This document shows, piece by piece, positions 1 to 5,814 of a DNA stretch of 8,767 nucleotides. The notes under the pieces were generated by a model, which saw nothing but the letters and a program-made list of their open reading frames with translations, was not told the DNA's origin and ran no database searches. The stretch lies in assembly GCA_934249275.1 (NCBI GenBank), contig CAKQKT010000080.1:1-8767 (forward strand). The letters run 5' to 3'. Position 1 is the stretch's first letter, and each line of letters opens with the position of its first letter. The position numbers and the translations under genes were made by a program. The stretch comes from an uncultured Sutterella sp. Its GTDB lineage: Bacteria; Pseudomonadota; Gammaproteobacteria; Burkholderiales; Burkholderiaceae_F.

Positions 1-90
1 GTCAACGGCAAGTACCTCATCATGACGAAGTCCATCCGCAACTTCGACGGCATGGTCGCGCTCGTCAAGGAACTCGCCGCCAAGAAGTAA
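1..90 (+). CDS. dsbL: C-terminal end of a DsbA-family thiol oxidase, probable DsbL (partial)
   Basis: Only the last 29 codons and the TAA stop are in the window; the frame is open from base 1. The tail starts VNGKYLIMTKSI and ends in a Lys-rich helix. VNGKY is the conserved strand that follows the cis-proline loop in DsbA-type periplasmic thioredoxins. The CxxC active site lies outside the window. The gene sits 9 bp before dsbI, and its stop codon overlaps the dsbI ribosome binding site, so the two are almost certainly co-transcribed and translationally coupled. DsbL of uropathogenic E. coli is known to oxidise AssT and to be re-oxidised by DsbI, which fits an assT gene 1.8 kb downstream. The DsbL rather than DsbA assignment comes from the DsbI neighbour, because 29 residues alone cannot separate them. 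Confidence 0.8.
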   Translation, partial: VNGKYLIMTKSIRNFDGMVALVKELAAKK

Positions 91-99
91 GGTGCCGCC

Positions 100-765
100 A
101 TGTCGTGGACTTCCAATTTCAAGGCCGATCCGCTCGCTGAAATCGCACGCTGGTCCGACATGCGCTGGCCATGGGCGCTCATCATCTTCCTTTCCTGCGC
201 ACTCGTCGTGCTCGCGCACAACGTCTTCCAGGTCTGGCTCTACATGAAGCCCTGCGAGCAGTGCGTGTACATCCGCTTCGGCTTCCTCGTGATCGCCCTT
301 GGCGGCCTCATCACGATCATCAACCCGAAGAGCCTGGCCCTCAAGCTCGTCGGCGCGGTGGTCGGCATCTACGGCTGCATCTACGGCCTGATGTGCTCCA
401 TCAAGCTCTCCTCGATCCATCATGCGATTCACGGAGACGACATGGACGCCGTCTTCGGCATGCAGGGCTGCTCGCTTGAGCCGCACTACCCGTTCGGCCT
501 CCCGCTTGAGAAGTGGGCACCGGACTGGTTCCTGCCCACGGGCGACTGCGGCTACGACACGGCCGTAGTGCCTGACGGCACGGTGCTCTCCGATGCCCAG
601 CGCTTCCTCATCGACATGTACAACAGCGCAGACAGCTGGTACCTTGTCCCTGCATGGAAGTTCATGAGCATGGCCCAGTGCTGTCTGCTCGCCTTCGCGG
701 TAGCCCTGATCCTGATTCTGGTTCTGAACGGAACGAGCCTCCTGGCCAAATTCCGCAAGGCATGA
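100..765 (+). CDS. dsbI: DsbI, DsbB-like inner-membrane disulfide oxidoreductase
   Basis: This 221-residue protein would re-oxidise the periplasmic thioredoxin DsbL and pass electrons to quinone in the inner membrane. Four hydrophobic segments are visible, at about residues 24-46, 58-76, 80-102 and 190-212. The first periplasmic Cys pair is C52-C55 in the motif KPCEQCVYIRFGF. The second pair is C124 (MQGCS) and C150 (PTGDCGYD) in the long periplasmic loop. The signatures PCEQCVYIR, INPKS, QGCS, PTGDCGYD and VPDG match E. coli DsbI closely, and the length matches its roughly 225 residues. Those features separate it from ordinary DsbB of about 175 residues. The ATG start is preceded by TAAGGTG at 88-94, which overlaps the dsbL stop. 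Expression probably comes from a promoter upstream of dsbL, and transcription should stop at the hairpin at 791-836. The nearby assT product is its likely final beneficiary. Confidence 0.95.
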   Translation: MSWTSNFKADPLAEIARWSDMRWPWALIIFLSCALVVLAHNVFQVWLYMKPCEQCVYIRFGFLVIALGGLITIINPKSLALKLVGAVVGIYGCIYGLMCSIKLSSIHHAIHGDDMDAVFGMQGCSLEPHYPFGLPLEKWAPDWFLPTGDCGYDTAVVPDGTVLSDAQRFLIDMYNSADSWYLVPAWKFMSMAQCCLLAFAVALILILVLNGTSLLAKFRKA

Positions 766-790
766 TCTGATCAAGTTGCCAGTGAGAAAA

Positions 791-836
791 GTCCCGCTCG
801 ATTTCAGCATCCGCTGACGTCGAGCGGGACTTTTTT
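791..836. terminator. Bidirectional rho-independent terminator after dsbI
   Basis: A perfect 11-bp stem (GTCCCGCTCGA at 791-801 pairing with TCGAGCGGGAC at 820-830) with an 18-nt loop is followed on the plus strand by six T residues at 831-836. On the minus strand the same stem is followed by TTTTCTC, so it can also end the convergent LysR gene that stops at 842. Both genes stop within 26 bp of the stem. Confidence 0.93.
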
Positions 837-841
837 GTTCA

Positions 842-1762
842 TCAGAGCCGTGCGCTCGTGCAGATCATGCTCCTCACCCACTGCATGACCGAATCGTTGT
901 GAATGCGGTCGTGCCAGATCAGAAGCGCCGAATGGCAGTTGCTCTTCGTCTCGGTCGGGACAATAGCCAGACGTCCGTCGGCCGTCATGAAGTCCGCCGT
1001 CCGTCGAGGCAGAATGGCCAGAAGCGGAGCCTCGGCCAAAAAGGAAAGCACGGGAAGGAAATAGCCGGTCCTTGCGACTGTCCGGGCTTCGGCCCACTGC
1101 GGGCATGCCGTCTCTCTCAGCGACCGTGCATCCGTGACGCAGTCAAACTGAAAGACCACGTCCACAAATCCATACTTCAAAACCTCCTCGTCAGGAACGC
1201 CGTCAGGATGCTCCTCAAGCGCCTTCAAAATGGGATGGTTCGGCGCACAAACGAGCGCGTAGTCGTGCGTGCCGAGCTTCAGGGAATGAAATCCCGGCTC
1301 AACTTCGGTCAGCGGCGAAATGATGAAGTCCAGAACGCCCGTTCTCAACTGCTGCAGACGGTCCTTGGGCAGCGGAAAGAAGTCGAAGGAAATGCCGGGA
1401 GCCTTCTCAAGCGTTTCAGCCACAAGATGCCGGCAAAACGCAATCACGGCATTGTCCACACACCCGATTCGAACTCGGCGGCGAATGGTTTCCAGATCAA
1501 ACGATCCGTGATCGGCCAACGCCTCGTATCCAGCCAGAACCGTCCGCACCTTTGGCAGAAGATCCTTCGCCTTGGGCGTGGCGACAAGACGTTCGGCCGA
1601 TCGGGTGAAAAGCGGATCGTCAAAGAAATCCCTTAGTTCGGACAAATGCCGGCTGGCCGATGATGCCGGCATCTGCAGGCGCGCAGCGGCCCGGCCGAGG
1701 TTTTCCTCTTCCATCAAGACCGTAAAAAGCTTCAAAAGTGACTGAGACGGAGCGTTCTTCAT
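842..1762 (-). CDS. LysR-family transcriptional regulator, divergent from assT
   Basis: The predicted 306-residue protein is a LysR-type DNA-binding regulator. An N-terminal winged helix-turn-helix at about residues 8-66 shows the usual pattern (LLKLFTVLMEEENLGRAAARL, SSASRHLSELR, DDPLFTRS, ATPKA). An effector-binding domain starts near residue 90 (RVRIGCVDN) and runs to the end. I chose the ATG at 1762 because LysR proteins begin their HTH within about ten residues of the start. A longer frame opens at a TTG at 1828, but its extra 22 residues are aromatic-rich, unlike the family, and are encoded by the palindrome at 1780-1800. No good Shine-Dalgarno precedes the ATG at 1762, so the start is not certain. 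The gene is divergent from assT with a 153-bp gap and converges on dsbI, so it probably autoregulates and controls assT. The effector is unknown; an aryl sulfate or phenol is a guess from context. Confidence 0.9.
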   Translation of the reverse strand: MKNAPSQSLLKLFTVLMEEENLGRAAARLQMPASSASRHLSELRDFFDDPLFTRSAERLVATPKAKDLLPKVRTVLAGYEALADHGSFDLETIRRRVRIGCVDNAVIAFCRHLVAETLEKAPGISFDFFPLPKDRLQQLRTGVLDFIISPLTEVEPGFHSLKLGTHDYALVCAPNHPILKALEEHPDGVPDEEVLKYGFVDVVFQFDCVTDARSLRETACPQWAEARTVARTGYFLPVLSFLAEAPLLAILPRRTADFMTADGRLAIVPTETKSNCHSALLIWHDRIHNDSVMQWVRSMICTSARL

Positions 1763-1779
1763 TTTTTGAAAGTCCAAAA

Positions 1780-1800
1780 ACCAAAAGTGCCAGTTTTGGT
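1780..1800. promoter_or_regulatory. Near-perfect palindrome, candidate LysR operator between LysR gene and assT
   Basis: ACCAAAA (1780-1786) and TTTTGGT (1794-1800) form a perfect 7-bp inverted repeat around GTGCCAG. The spacer is itself symmetric (TGCCA centred on 1790) except for one G/G clash at 1787/1793, so 9 of 10 position pairs match. It lies 17 bp upstream of the chosen LysR start and 115 bp upstream of assT, where a shared operator is expected. It is not a textbook T-N11-A box at its own centre, so the assignment rests on symmetry and position. Confidence 0.5.
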
Positions 1801-1860
1801 CGATGATAGTCACAATTTCTAAAAACAAGCTGAAATCCTACACTTTCCTCCCGTGACCAA

Positions 1861-1878
1861 CAGGGTCTGAAAGCCCTG
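1861..1878 (+). other. Small hairpin in the assT leader
   Basis: CAGGGT (1861-1866) can pair with GCCCTG (1873-1878) across a CTGAAA loop, giving five Watson-Crick pairs and one G-U pair. It ends 23 bp before the assT ribosome binding site. It could be a leader structure or part of an operator, and a stem this short could also arise by chance. Confidence 0.25.
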
Positions 1879-1901
1879 AAAAATCAATATGAATTCAACA
1901 C

Positions 1902-1908
1902 AAAGGAG
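1902..1908 (+). promoter_or_regulatory. Ribosome binding site that sets the assT start
   Basis: AAAGGAG ends 7 nt before the ATG at 1916. This selects 1916 over the in-frame ATG at 1889, which has no such site and would put nine polar residues in front of the signal peptide. Confidence 0.85.
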
Positions 1909-1915
1909 TGTAGTC

Positions 1916-3745
1916 ATGTCCTTCATTCGTACGGCGGCCGCCACGGCCGTCATCGCGGCAATGACGATCGCGAGCGGCGCCGCACTTGCTGCCGGCGGTT
2001 CTTCCGGTCCCGCCGTCAAATACGCCAAGCAGGGCCAGATCGGCGAAGTCATCACGAACCCGTACCGCATTGCCCCGCTGACCGCCATCATTCGCAGCGG
2101 CGGCTACAAGCTTGAAAACGTCAAGGTGCACATTGTTCCCAAGCAGGGCGGCTCCGATATTTCCTACAACGTCGACAAGTCCGAAGTTCTCACGCACGGC
2201 GGCATTCCGGTCTTCGGTCTTTATCCGGACTACGTGAATACCGTCGAAGTGTCCTACACCCGCGTTGCGCTCACCGGTGAAAAGAAGGACATTGCCGAAA
2301 GCTACAAGATCTATGCGCCTCCCGTCTATACCGAAGTGAACGGCACGGTCTCCATGAAGACCACGATGTTCGACACGACGGTCGTTAAGTCCGACAAGAA
2401 GTTCAAGGACCGCCTCTACCTCGTCAACAACCTGCTCGTCTCACCCCCGAAGGGCTCCCGCGTCATTTGGAACAATCCGTCCGGCGGTGCGCTTGAATGG
2501 TGCTTCTATCCGCAGAATGCGATCATCGACGCCAGCGGCGCCGTTCGCTGGTACATGAACGTCGACTCCATCTATGACATGGAATCCGTCTACAACGGCG
2601 GCGTCATGATGGGCTTCCAGCAGGGCAAGGACGGCGCACTCACCTGGGGCTACGGCCAACGCTACGTCAAGTACGACATCATGGGCCGCGAAGTCTTCAA
2701 TCGCCGCCTCCCCGCCGGCTACGCCGACTTCTCGCACTCCTTCGACCAGGCTCAAAACGGCAACTACCTGCTTCGCGTCGCCTCCAATGACGTCAAGCGC
2801 GCAGACGGCAAGAACGTTCGCACGGTTCGCGACGTCATCGTCGAAGTCAACCCTGACGGCCGCGTGGTCGACGAATTCCGCCTGTGGGAAATCCTCGATC
2901 CGTATCGCGACATCGTGATCAAGTCTCTTGACCAGGGCGCCGTCTGCCTCAACCTCGACGCCAGCCAGGCCGGCAAGACGATGTCGGCCAAGGACCTCGC
3001 CGAGATGGACAAGTCCGATAACTTCGGCGACATCACCGGCGTCGGCATCGGCCGCAACTGGGCTCACGTGAACTCCGTCGACTATGACCCGACCGACGAC
3101 TCCATCATCATTTCCTCCCGCCATCAGTCCGCCATCATCAAGATCGGCCGCGACAAGAAGGTGAAGTGGATCCTCGGCGCTCCGGACGGCTGGGGCAAGG
3201 CCTGGAAGGACAAGGTTCTCACGCCGGTTGAAAAGGACGGCACGAAGATCAAGTGCGAACAGGGCAAGTGCGAAAACACCTCCTTCGACTGGACCTGGAC
3301 GCAGCACACTGCCTTCCGCATCGACGAAAAGAGCGACAAGCGCTATGTCTACCTGACGGCCTTTGACAACGGCGACGGCCGCGGTCTCGAACAGCCGCCG
3401 CTGCCCGACATGAAGTACTCCCGCGCCGTGGTCTACAAGGTCGACCAGAAGAACATGACCGTTGAACAGGTCTGGGAATACGGCAAGGAAATGGGCCACG
3501 ACTGGTACAGCCCGGTTACGTCTCTCACGCAGTACGAAGCCGACAAGAACTCCGTCATGGTCTACTCCGCCACGCCGCAGATGCAGCTCGTCGCCGGCAA
3601 GGCCGTCGGTGCCCCGTCTCCCTATTTGATGGAATTCAACTGGGGCGACAAGGAACCGGCCGTGGAAATCCGCATCAACGGCTCCATGGGCTACCAGGCC
3701 ATGCCCTTCCGTGTTCAGAACGCCTTTGAACACAAGACGAAGTAA
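1916..3745 (+). CDS. assT: Periplasmic aryl-sulfate sulfotransferase AssT
   Basis: This 609-residue exported enzyme moves a sulfuryl group from one aryl sulfate ester to another phenol without PAPS, through a sulfo-histidine intermediate. Residues 1-25 form a Sec-type signal peptide (R5, an Ala/Ile-rich core, ALA before AGG). An N-terminal beta domain follows at about 40-140 (NPYRIAPLTA, GGIPVFGLYP), then the beta-propeller. Counterparts of the E. coli AssT active-site residues are all present: H274 (FSHSFD), H384 and N386 (WAHVNS), R402 (SSRHQ), the sulfated catalytic H464 (TQHTAF) and the Thr of YSPVTS. C447 and C452 (CEQGKC) match the structural disulfide installed by DsbL, with a loop one residue shorter than in E. 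coli. C344 (GAVCLNLD) is also shared; C196 seems extra. A strong ribosome site precedes the start and a terminator follows the stop. The gene is probably controlled by the divergent LysR protein. Confidence 0.97.
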   Translation: MSFIRTAAATAVIAAMTIASGAALAAGGSSGPAVKYAKQGQIGEVITNPYRIAPLTAIIRSGGYKLENVKVHIVPKQGGSDISYNVDKSEVLTHGGIPVFGLYPDYVNTVEVSYTRVALTGEKKDIAESYKIYAPPVYTEVNGTVSMKTTMFDTTVVKSDKKFKDRLYLVNNLLVSPPKGSRVIWNNPSGGALEWCFYPQNAIIDASGAVRWYMNVDSIYDMESVYNGGVMMGFQQGKDGALTWGYGQRYVKYDIMGREVFNRRLPAGYADFSHSFDQAQNGNYLLRVASNDVKRADGKNVRTVRDVIVEVNPDGRVVDEFRLWEILDPYRDIVIKSLDQGAVCLNLDASQAGKTMSAKDLAEMDKSDNFGDITGVGIGRNWAHVNSVDYDPTDDSIIISSRHQSAIIKIGRDKKVKWILGAPDGWGKAWKDKVLTPVEKDGTKIKCEQGKCENTSFDWTWTQHTAFRIDEKSDKRYVYLTAFDNGDGRGLEQPPLPDMKYSRAVVYKVDQKNMTVEQVWEYGKEMGHDWYSPVTSLTQYEADKNSVMVYSATPQMQLVAGKAVGAPSPYLMEFNWGDKEPAVEIRINGSMGYQAMPFRVQNAFEHKTK

Positions 3746-3775
3746 TTTCGTCTAATTCCGCAGTCTCCTCCTCTT

Positions 3776-3808
3776 GTCCCGGCGGGCCTCGTCTGCCGGG
3801 GCTTTTTT
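3776..3808 (+). terminator. Rho-independent terminator after assT
   Basis: An 8-bp GC-rich stem (3776-3783 with 3795-3802, one G-U pair) around an 11-nt loop is followed by six T residues at 3803-3808, starting 30 bp after the assT stop. An overlapping alternative stem pairs GGGGCTTT at 3798-3805 with AAAGCCCC at 3818-3825. It lies just past the stop of the convergent LysR gene but has no T tract on the minus strand. Confidence 0.9.
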
Positions 3809-3831
3809 CGGTCATCGAAAGCCCCTTCAAC

Positions 3832-4773
3832 TCAACGACCGACGCGCCGCTTCACTTCTTCAAAGAGAGGCACCACATGGACCTGCATCATCTCCTTGGT
3901 CAGACTGACAAACATGCGGCGTGTCTCCTCGCTTTTATCTTCTCGGCATACCAGATAGAGAGACCTCTGAAGCCCCGGAGGCGGGGTCGGAAAAACTGCG
4001 AGCCGGTCTATCAATTCCATGTTCTGAATCAGCGTCAACGGACTGCCGACCGTCCAGCCCATGCCCTGGGCGATAAGCGCCGTCATAATCCCCGTCGAAT
4101 CCACCTCGATCCTGTTCGGCGTCTTGATATTCTGCAGGCTCAGATAGGCGTCGTTGATTCTGCCCACGCCGCCCTCTCGCGCAAAATGAAGAAATGGAAT
4201 GCCGCAGAGCTGCAACTGCGACCATGTCCAGGAATCTCGTTTGGCAGCAACGGACTTGGGCATCAGGACGAGGGACTCCTCTTCATAAAGCTTGGCGCGA
4301 TAAAGTCCGTGAACTTCGTCATAAGCCGCAGTTGTGAAGGCAAAGTCCAGTTCGCCCCTCACAAGCTTCTCGACAAGCGCGAGCGAGGGCCCGATCTGCG
4401 TGACGATTTCCGACGCCTCAGTCTGCAGCGACTTGATCAAATGCGGCATCAGGCTTTTGGAAAGTCCCTCGATCACGCCGATGCGATAGACAGGCTTCAG
4501 ATAGGATCGCGACTGCATGATCTCAGCCGTCTTTTCAAGCGAATGCTGGCAGGCCAGCACGTCCTTCAACAGCACGACCGCCTCCTCCGTCAGCATGACC
4601 GGACGGTGCCCGCGGTCGAAAAGCTCAACCTCAAGCTCCTTTTCCAGACGAGCAACGGCCTTCGTGACCGCAGACTGGGTCACCCCCAGCTTCTTCGCCG
4701 CCGAGGAAAAGCTCCGCTCGGACGCAACCGCCAGAAAAGCATTCAAAGCATCATCGAAAAACGGGAATTTCAT
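3832..4773 (-). CDS. LysR-family transcriptional regulator, divergent from the DUF1177 operon
   Basis: The 313-residue product is a standard-length LysR-type regulator. The winged HTH covers about residues 8-66: ALNAFLAVASERSFSSAAKK, then VTQSAVTKAVARLEKELEVELFDR, which includes the recognition helix and the LysR linker start. The effector-binding domain begins near residue 94 (VYRIGVIEGLSKSL) and includes the usual GMGWTVGSP turn near residue 237. The ATG at 4773 has AGGA about 10 nt upstream and puts the HTH at the expected distance from the N terminus. The gene is separated by 111 bp from the divergent DUF1177-DcuC-M20 operon, and that gap contains a T-N11-A dyad, so the regulator very probably controls that operon and itself. 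The inducer is unknown. Its stop lies just beyond the assT terminator. Confidence 0.93.
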   Translation of the reverse strand: MKFPFFDDALNAFLAVASERSFSSAAKKLGVTQSAVTKAVARLEKELEVELFDRGHRPVMLTEEAVVLLKDVLACQHSLEKTAEIMQSRSYLKPVYRIGVIEGLSKSLMPHLIKSLQTEASEIVTQIGPSLALVEKLVRGELDFAFTTAAYDEVHGLYRAKLYEEESLVLMPKSVAAKRDSWTWSQLQLCGIPFLHFAREGGVGRINDAYLSLQNIKTPNRIEVDSTGIMTALIAQGMGWTVGSPLTLIQNMELIDRLAVFPTPPPGLQRSLYLVCREDKSEETRRMFVSLTKEMMQVHVVPLFEEVKRRVGR

Positions 4774-4780
4774 TTAACAC

Positions 4781-4797
4781 TATTCCTCACAAGAATA
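4781..4797. promoter_or_regulatory. LysR-type operator candidate, TATTC-N7-GAATA
   Basis: TATTC (4781-4785) and GAATA (4793-4797) are a perfect inverted repeat around CTCACAA. T4783 and A4795 are separated by 11 bases, the classical LysR T-N11-A box inside a TTC-N7-GAA dyad. It starts 8 bp upstream of the LysR ATG and 88 bp before the DUF1177 start. A loose direct repeat flanks it (AACACTATTC at 4776-4785 and AATACTATCC at 4804-4813, 8 of 10 identical). TACTAT at 4806-4811 is a plausible -10 element for the operon, which would put the dyad over the -35 region, but no strong -35 hexamer is seen. Confidence 0.6.
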
Positions 4798-4868
4798 ATT
4801 ACTAATACTATCCGTCATTCTGCTTCTCCGCCATGCGTCAAGGGAACACAATGGCCTATACAGCACAT

Positions 4869-4878
4869 TAAGGAGGTG
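4869..4878 (+). promoter_or_regulatory. Very strong ribosome binding site for the DUF1177 gene
   Basis: TAAGGAGGTG is an almost complete match to the anti-Shine-Dalgarno end of 16S rRNA and lies 6 nt before the ATG at 4885. It fixes the start even though the reading frame stays open far upstream, across the antisense of the LysR gene. Confidence 0.9.
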
Positions 4879-4884
4879 CCCAAA

Positions 4885-5811
4885 ATGAAAATTCTCTTGG
4901 ATCTGTTGGATTTGCTCGATGACCCGCATGTGACCGGCGAATCCGTTGTCAACCGTCTGAAGTCCTGGGGCGTCAAGCACGCCAGCTCGAAAACCATCGG
5001 CACAAACGGCAAGACCACGGATTTTGTGAGCGTACTCATTCCCGGCCGAAACGGCAAGACTGCCGGAGGAACTGCTCCGACCCTCGGCATCGTCGGCCGT
5101 CTCGGCGGGCTTGGCGCTCGTCCGGCCCTTATCGGCTTCACGTCCGACGGCGACGGCGCTCTGGCTGCACTGACCATCGCAGCCAAGCTCGGTCAAATGC
5201 ACGAACGCGGCGACATTCTTGAGGGCGACATCATGATTCGCACTCATGTGTGTCCCAACGCTCCCACGCGTCCGCACGAACCGGTCCCCTTCATGGACTC
5301 CCCGGTCACCAGCGCTCAGTGCAACGCCGAAGAAGTCGACCCGGCCATGGACGCCCTGCTCAGCATCGACACCACCAAGGGCAACCGCATTCTGAATGCT
5401 CGCGGCATCGCCATTACACCCACCGTCAAGGACGGCTACCTCCTGAGAACGAGCGAAGACCTCCTCTCCATTCTCGAATCGACGACGGGCTGCCTGCCGA
5501 TGGTTCTGCCGCTGACGCAGCAGGACATCACGCCTTACGGCAATGACATCTACCATCTCAATTCCATCCTCCAGCCGAGCGTGGCTACGGAAAGCCCCTG
5601 CGTGGGCGTCGCCATCACCACGCAGTCTCAAGTCGCCGGCTGCGCTACGGGCGCCACGCACGTTCCCGACGTTGACGAAGCCGTCCGCTTCTCCATTGAA
5701 GTCGCCCAGGCCTACACGGCCGGCAAGTGCCACTTCTACGACAGCGACGAGTACCAGCTTCTGGTCAGCAAGTACGGCAGTCTCTCCCACTTCAGAACCA
5801 TGGGGAAATAA
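4885..5811 (+). CDS. DUF1177-family protein of unknown function
   Basis: The 308-residue protein matches what I recall of the DUF1177 family along its whole length. Key stretches are LLDDPHVTGE (11-20), PTLGIVGRLGGLGARP (65-80), SDGDGALAAL (87-96), IRTHVCPNAPTRPHEPVPFM (118-137), DPAMDALLSIDTTKGNR (152-168), DITPYGN (214-220), LNSILQP and GCATGATH (252-259). No signal peptide or membrane segment is visible, so it is probably cytoplasmic. The family has no established activity that I know of. The invariant-looking D88, D90, H121, C123, D162, K165, D214 and C253 suggest an enzyme with a polar or metal-binding site, but this is inference. It is first in an operon, with only 3 bp before the carrier gene, whose ribosome site lies inside this gene's last codons. 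The M20D gene that follows suggests a shared substrate. Confidence 0.9.
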   Translation: MKILLDLLDLLDDPHVTGESVVNRLKSWGVKHASSKTIGTNGKTTDFVSVLIPGRNGKTAGGTAPTLGIVGRLGGLGARPALIGFTSDGDGALAALTIAAKLGQMHERGDILEGDIMIRTHVCPNAPTRPHEPVPFMDSPVTSAQCNAEEVDPAMDALLSIDTTKGNRILNARGIAITPTVKDGYLLRTSEDLLSILESTTGCLPMVLPLTQQDITPYGNDIYHLNSILQPSVATESPCVGVAITTQSQVAGCATGATHVPDVDEAVRFSIEVAQAYTAGKCHFYDSDEYQLLVSKYGSLSHFRTMGK

Positions 5812-5814
5812 AGC

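Noticed and set aside
1763..1828. A 22-residue N-terminal extension of the first LysR protein from a TTG at 1828
   Set aside because: The added residues do not fit the LysR N terminus and the DNA holds a palindrome better explained as an operator. The lack of a good ribosome site at 1762 leaves some doubt.
1889..1915. An upstream ATG for assT at 1889
   Set aside because: It has no ribosome site, and AAAGGAG is correctly spaced for the ATG at 1916, which also starts directly with a signal peptide.
2441..3733. A 430-codon minus-strand open frame opposite assT
   Set aside because: It is the antisense shadow of the C/G-ending codons of assT: low-complexity Val/Asp/Ala/Gly content, no recognisable domain, and full overlap with a certain gene.
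3877..5811. A 644-codon open frame on the plus strand that starts inside the LysR antisense and runs into DUF1177
   Set aside because: Its first part is antisense to a clear LysR gene and has no family-like sequence. The strong ribosome site at 4869-4878 marks the true start at 4885.
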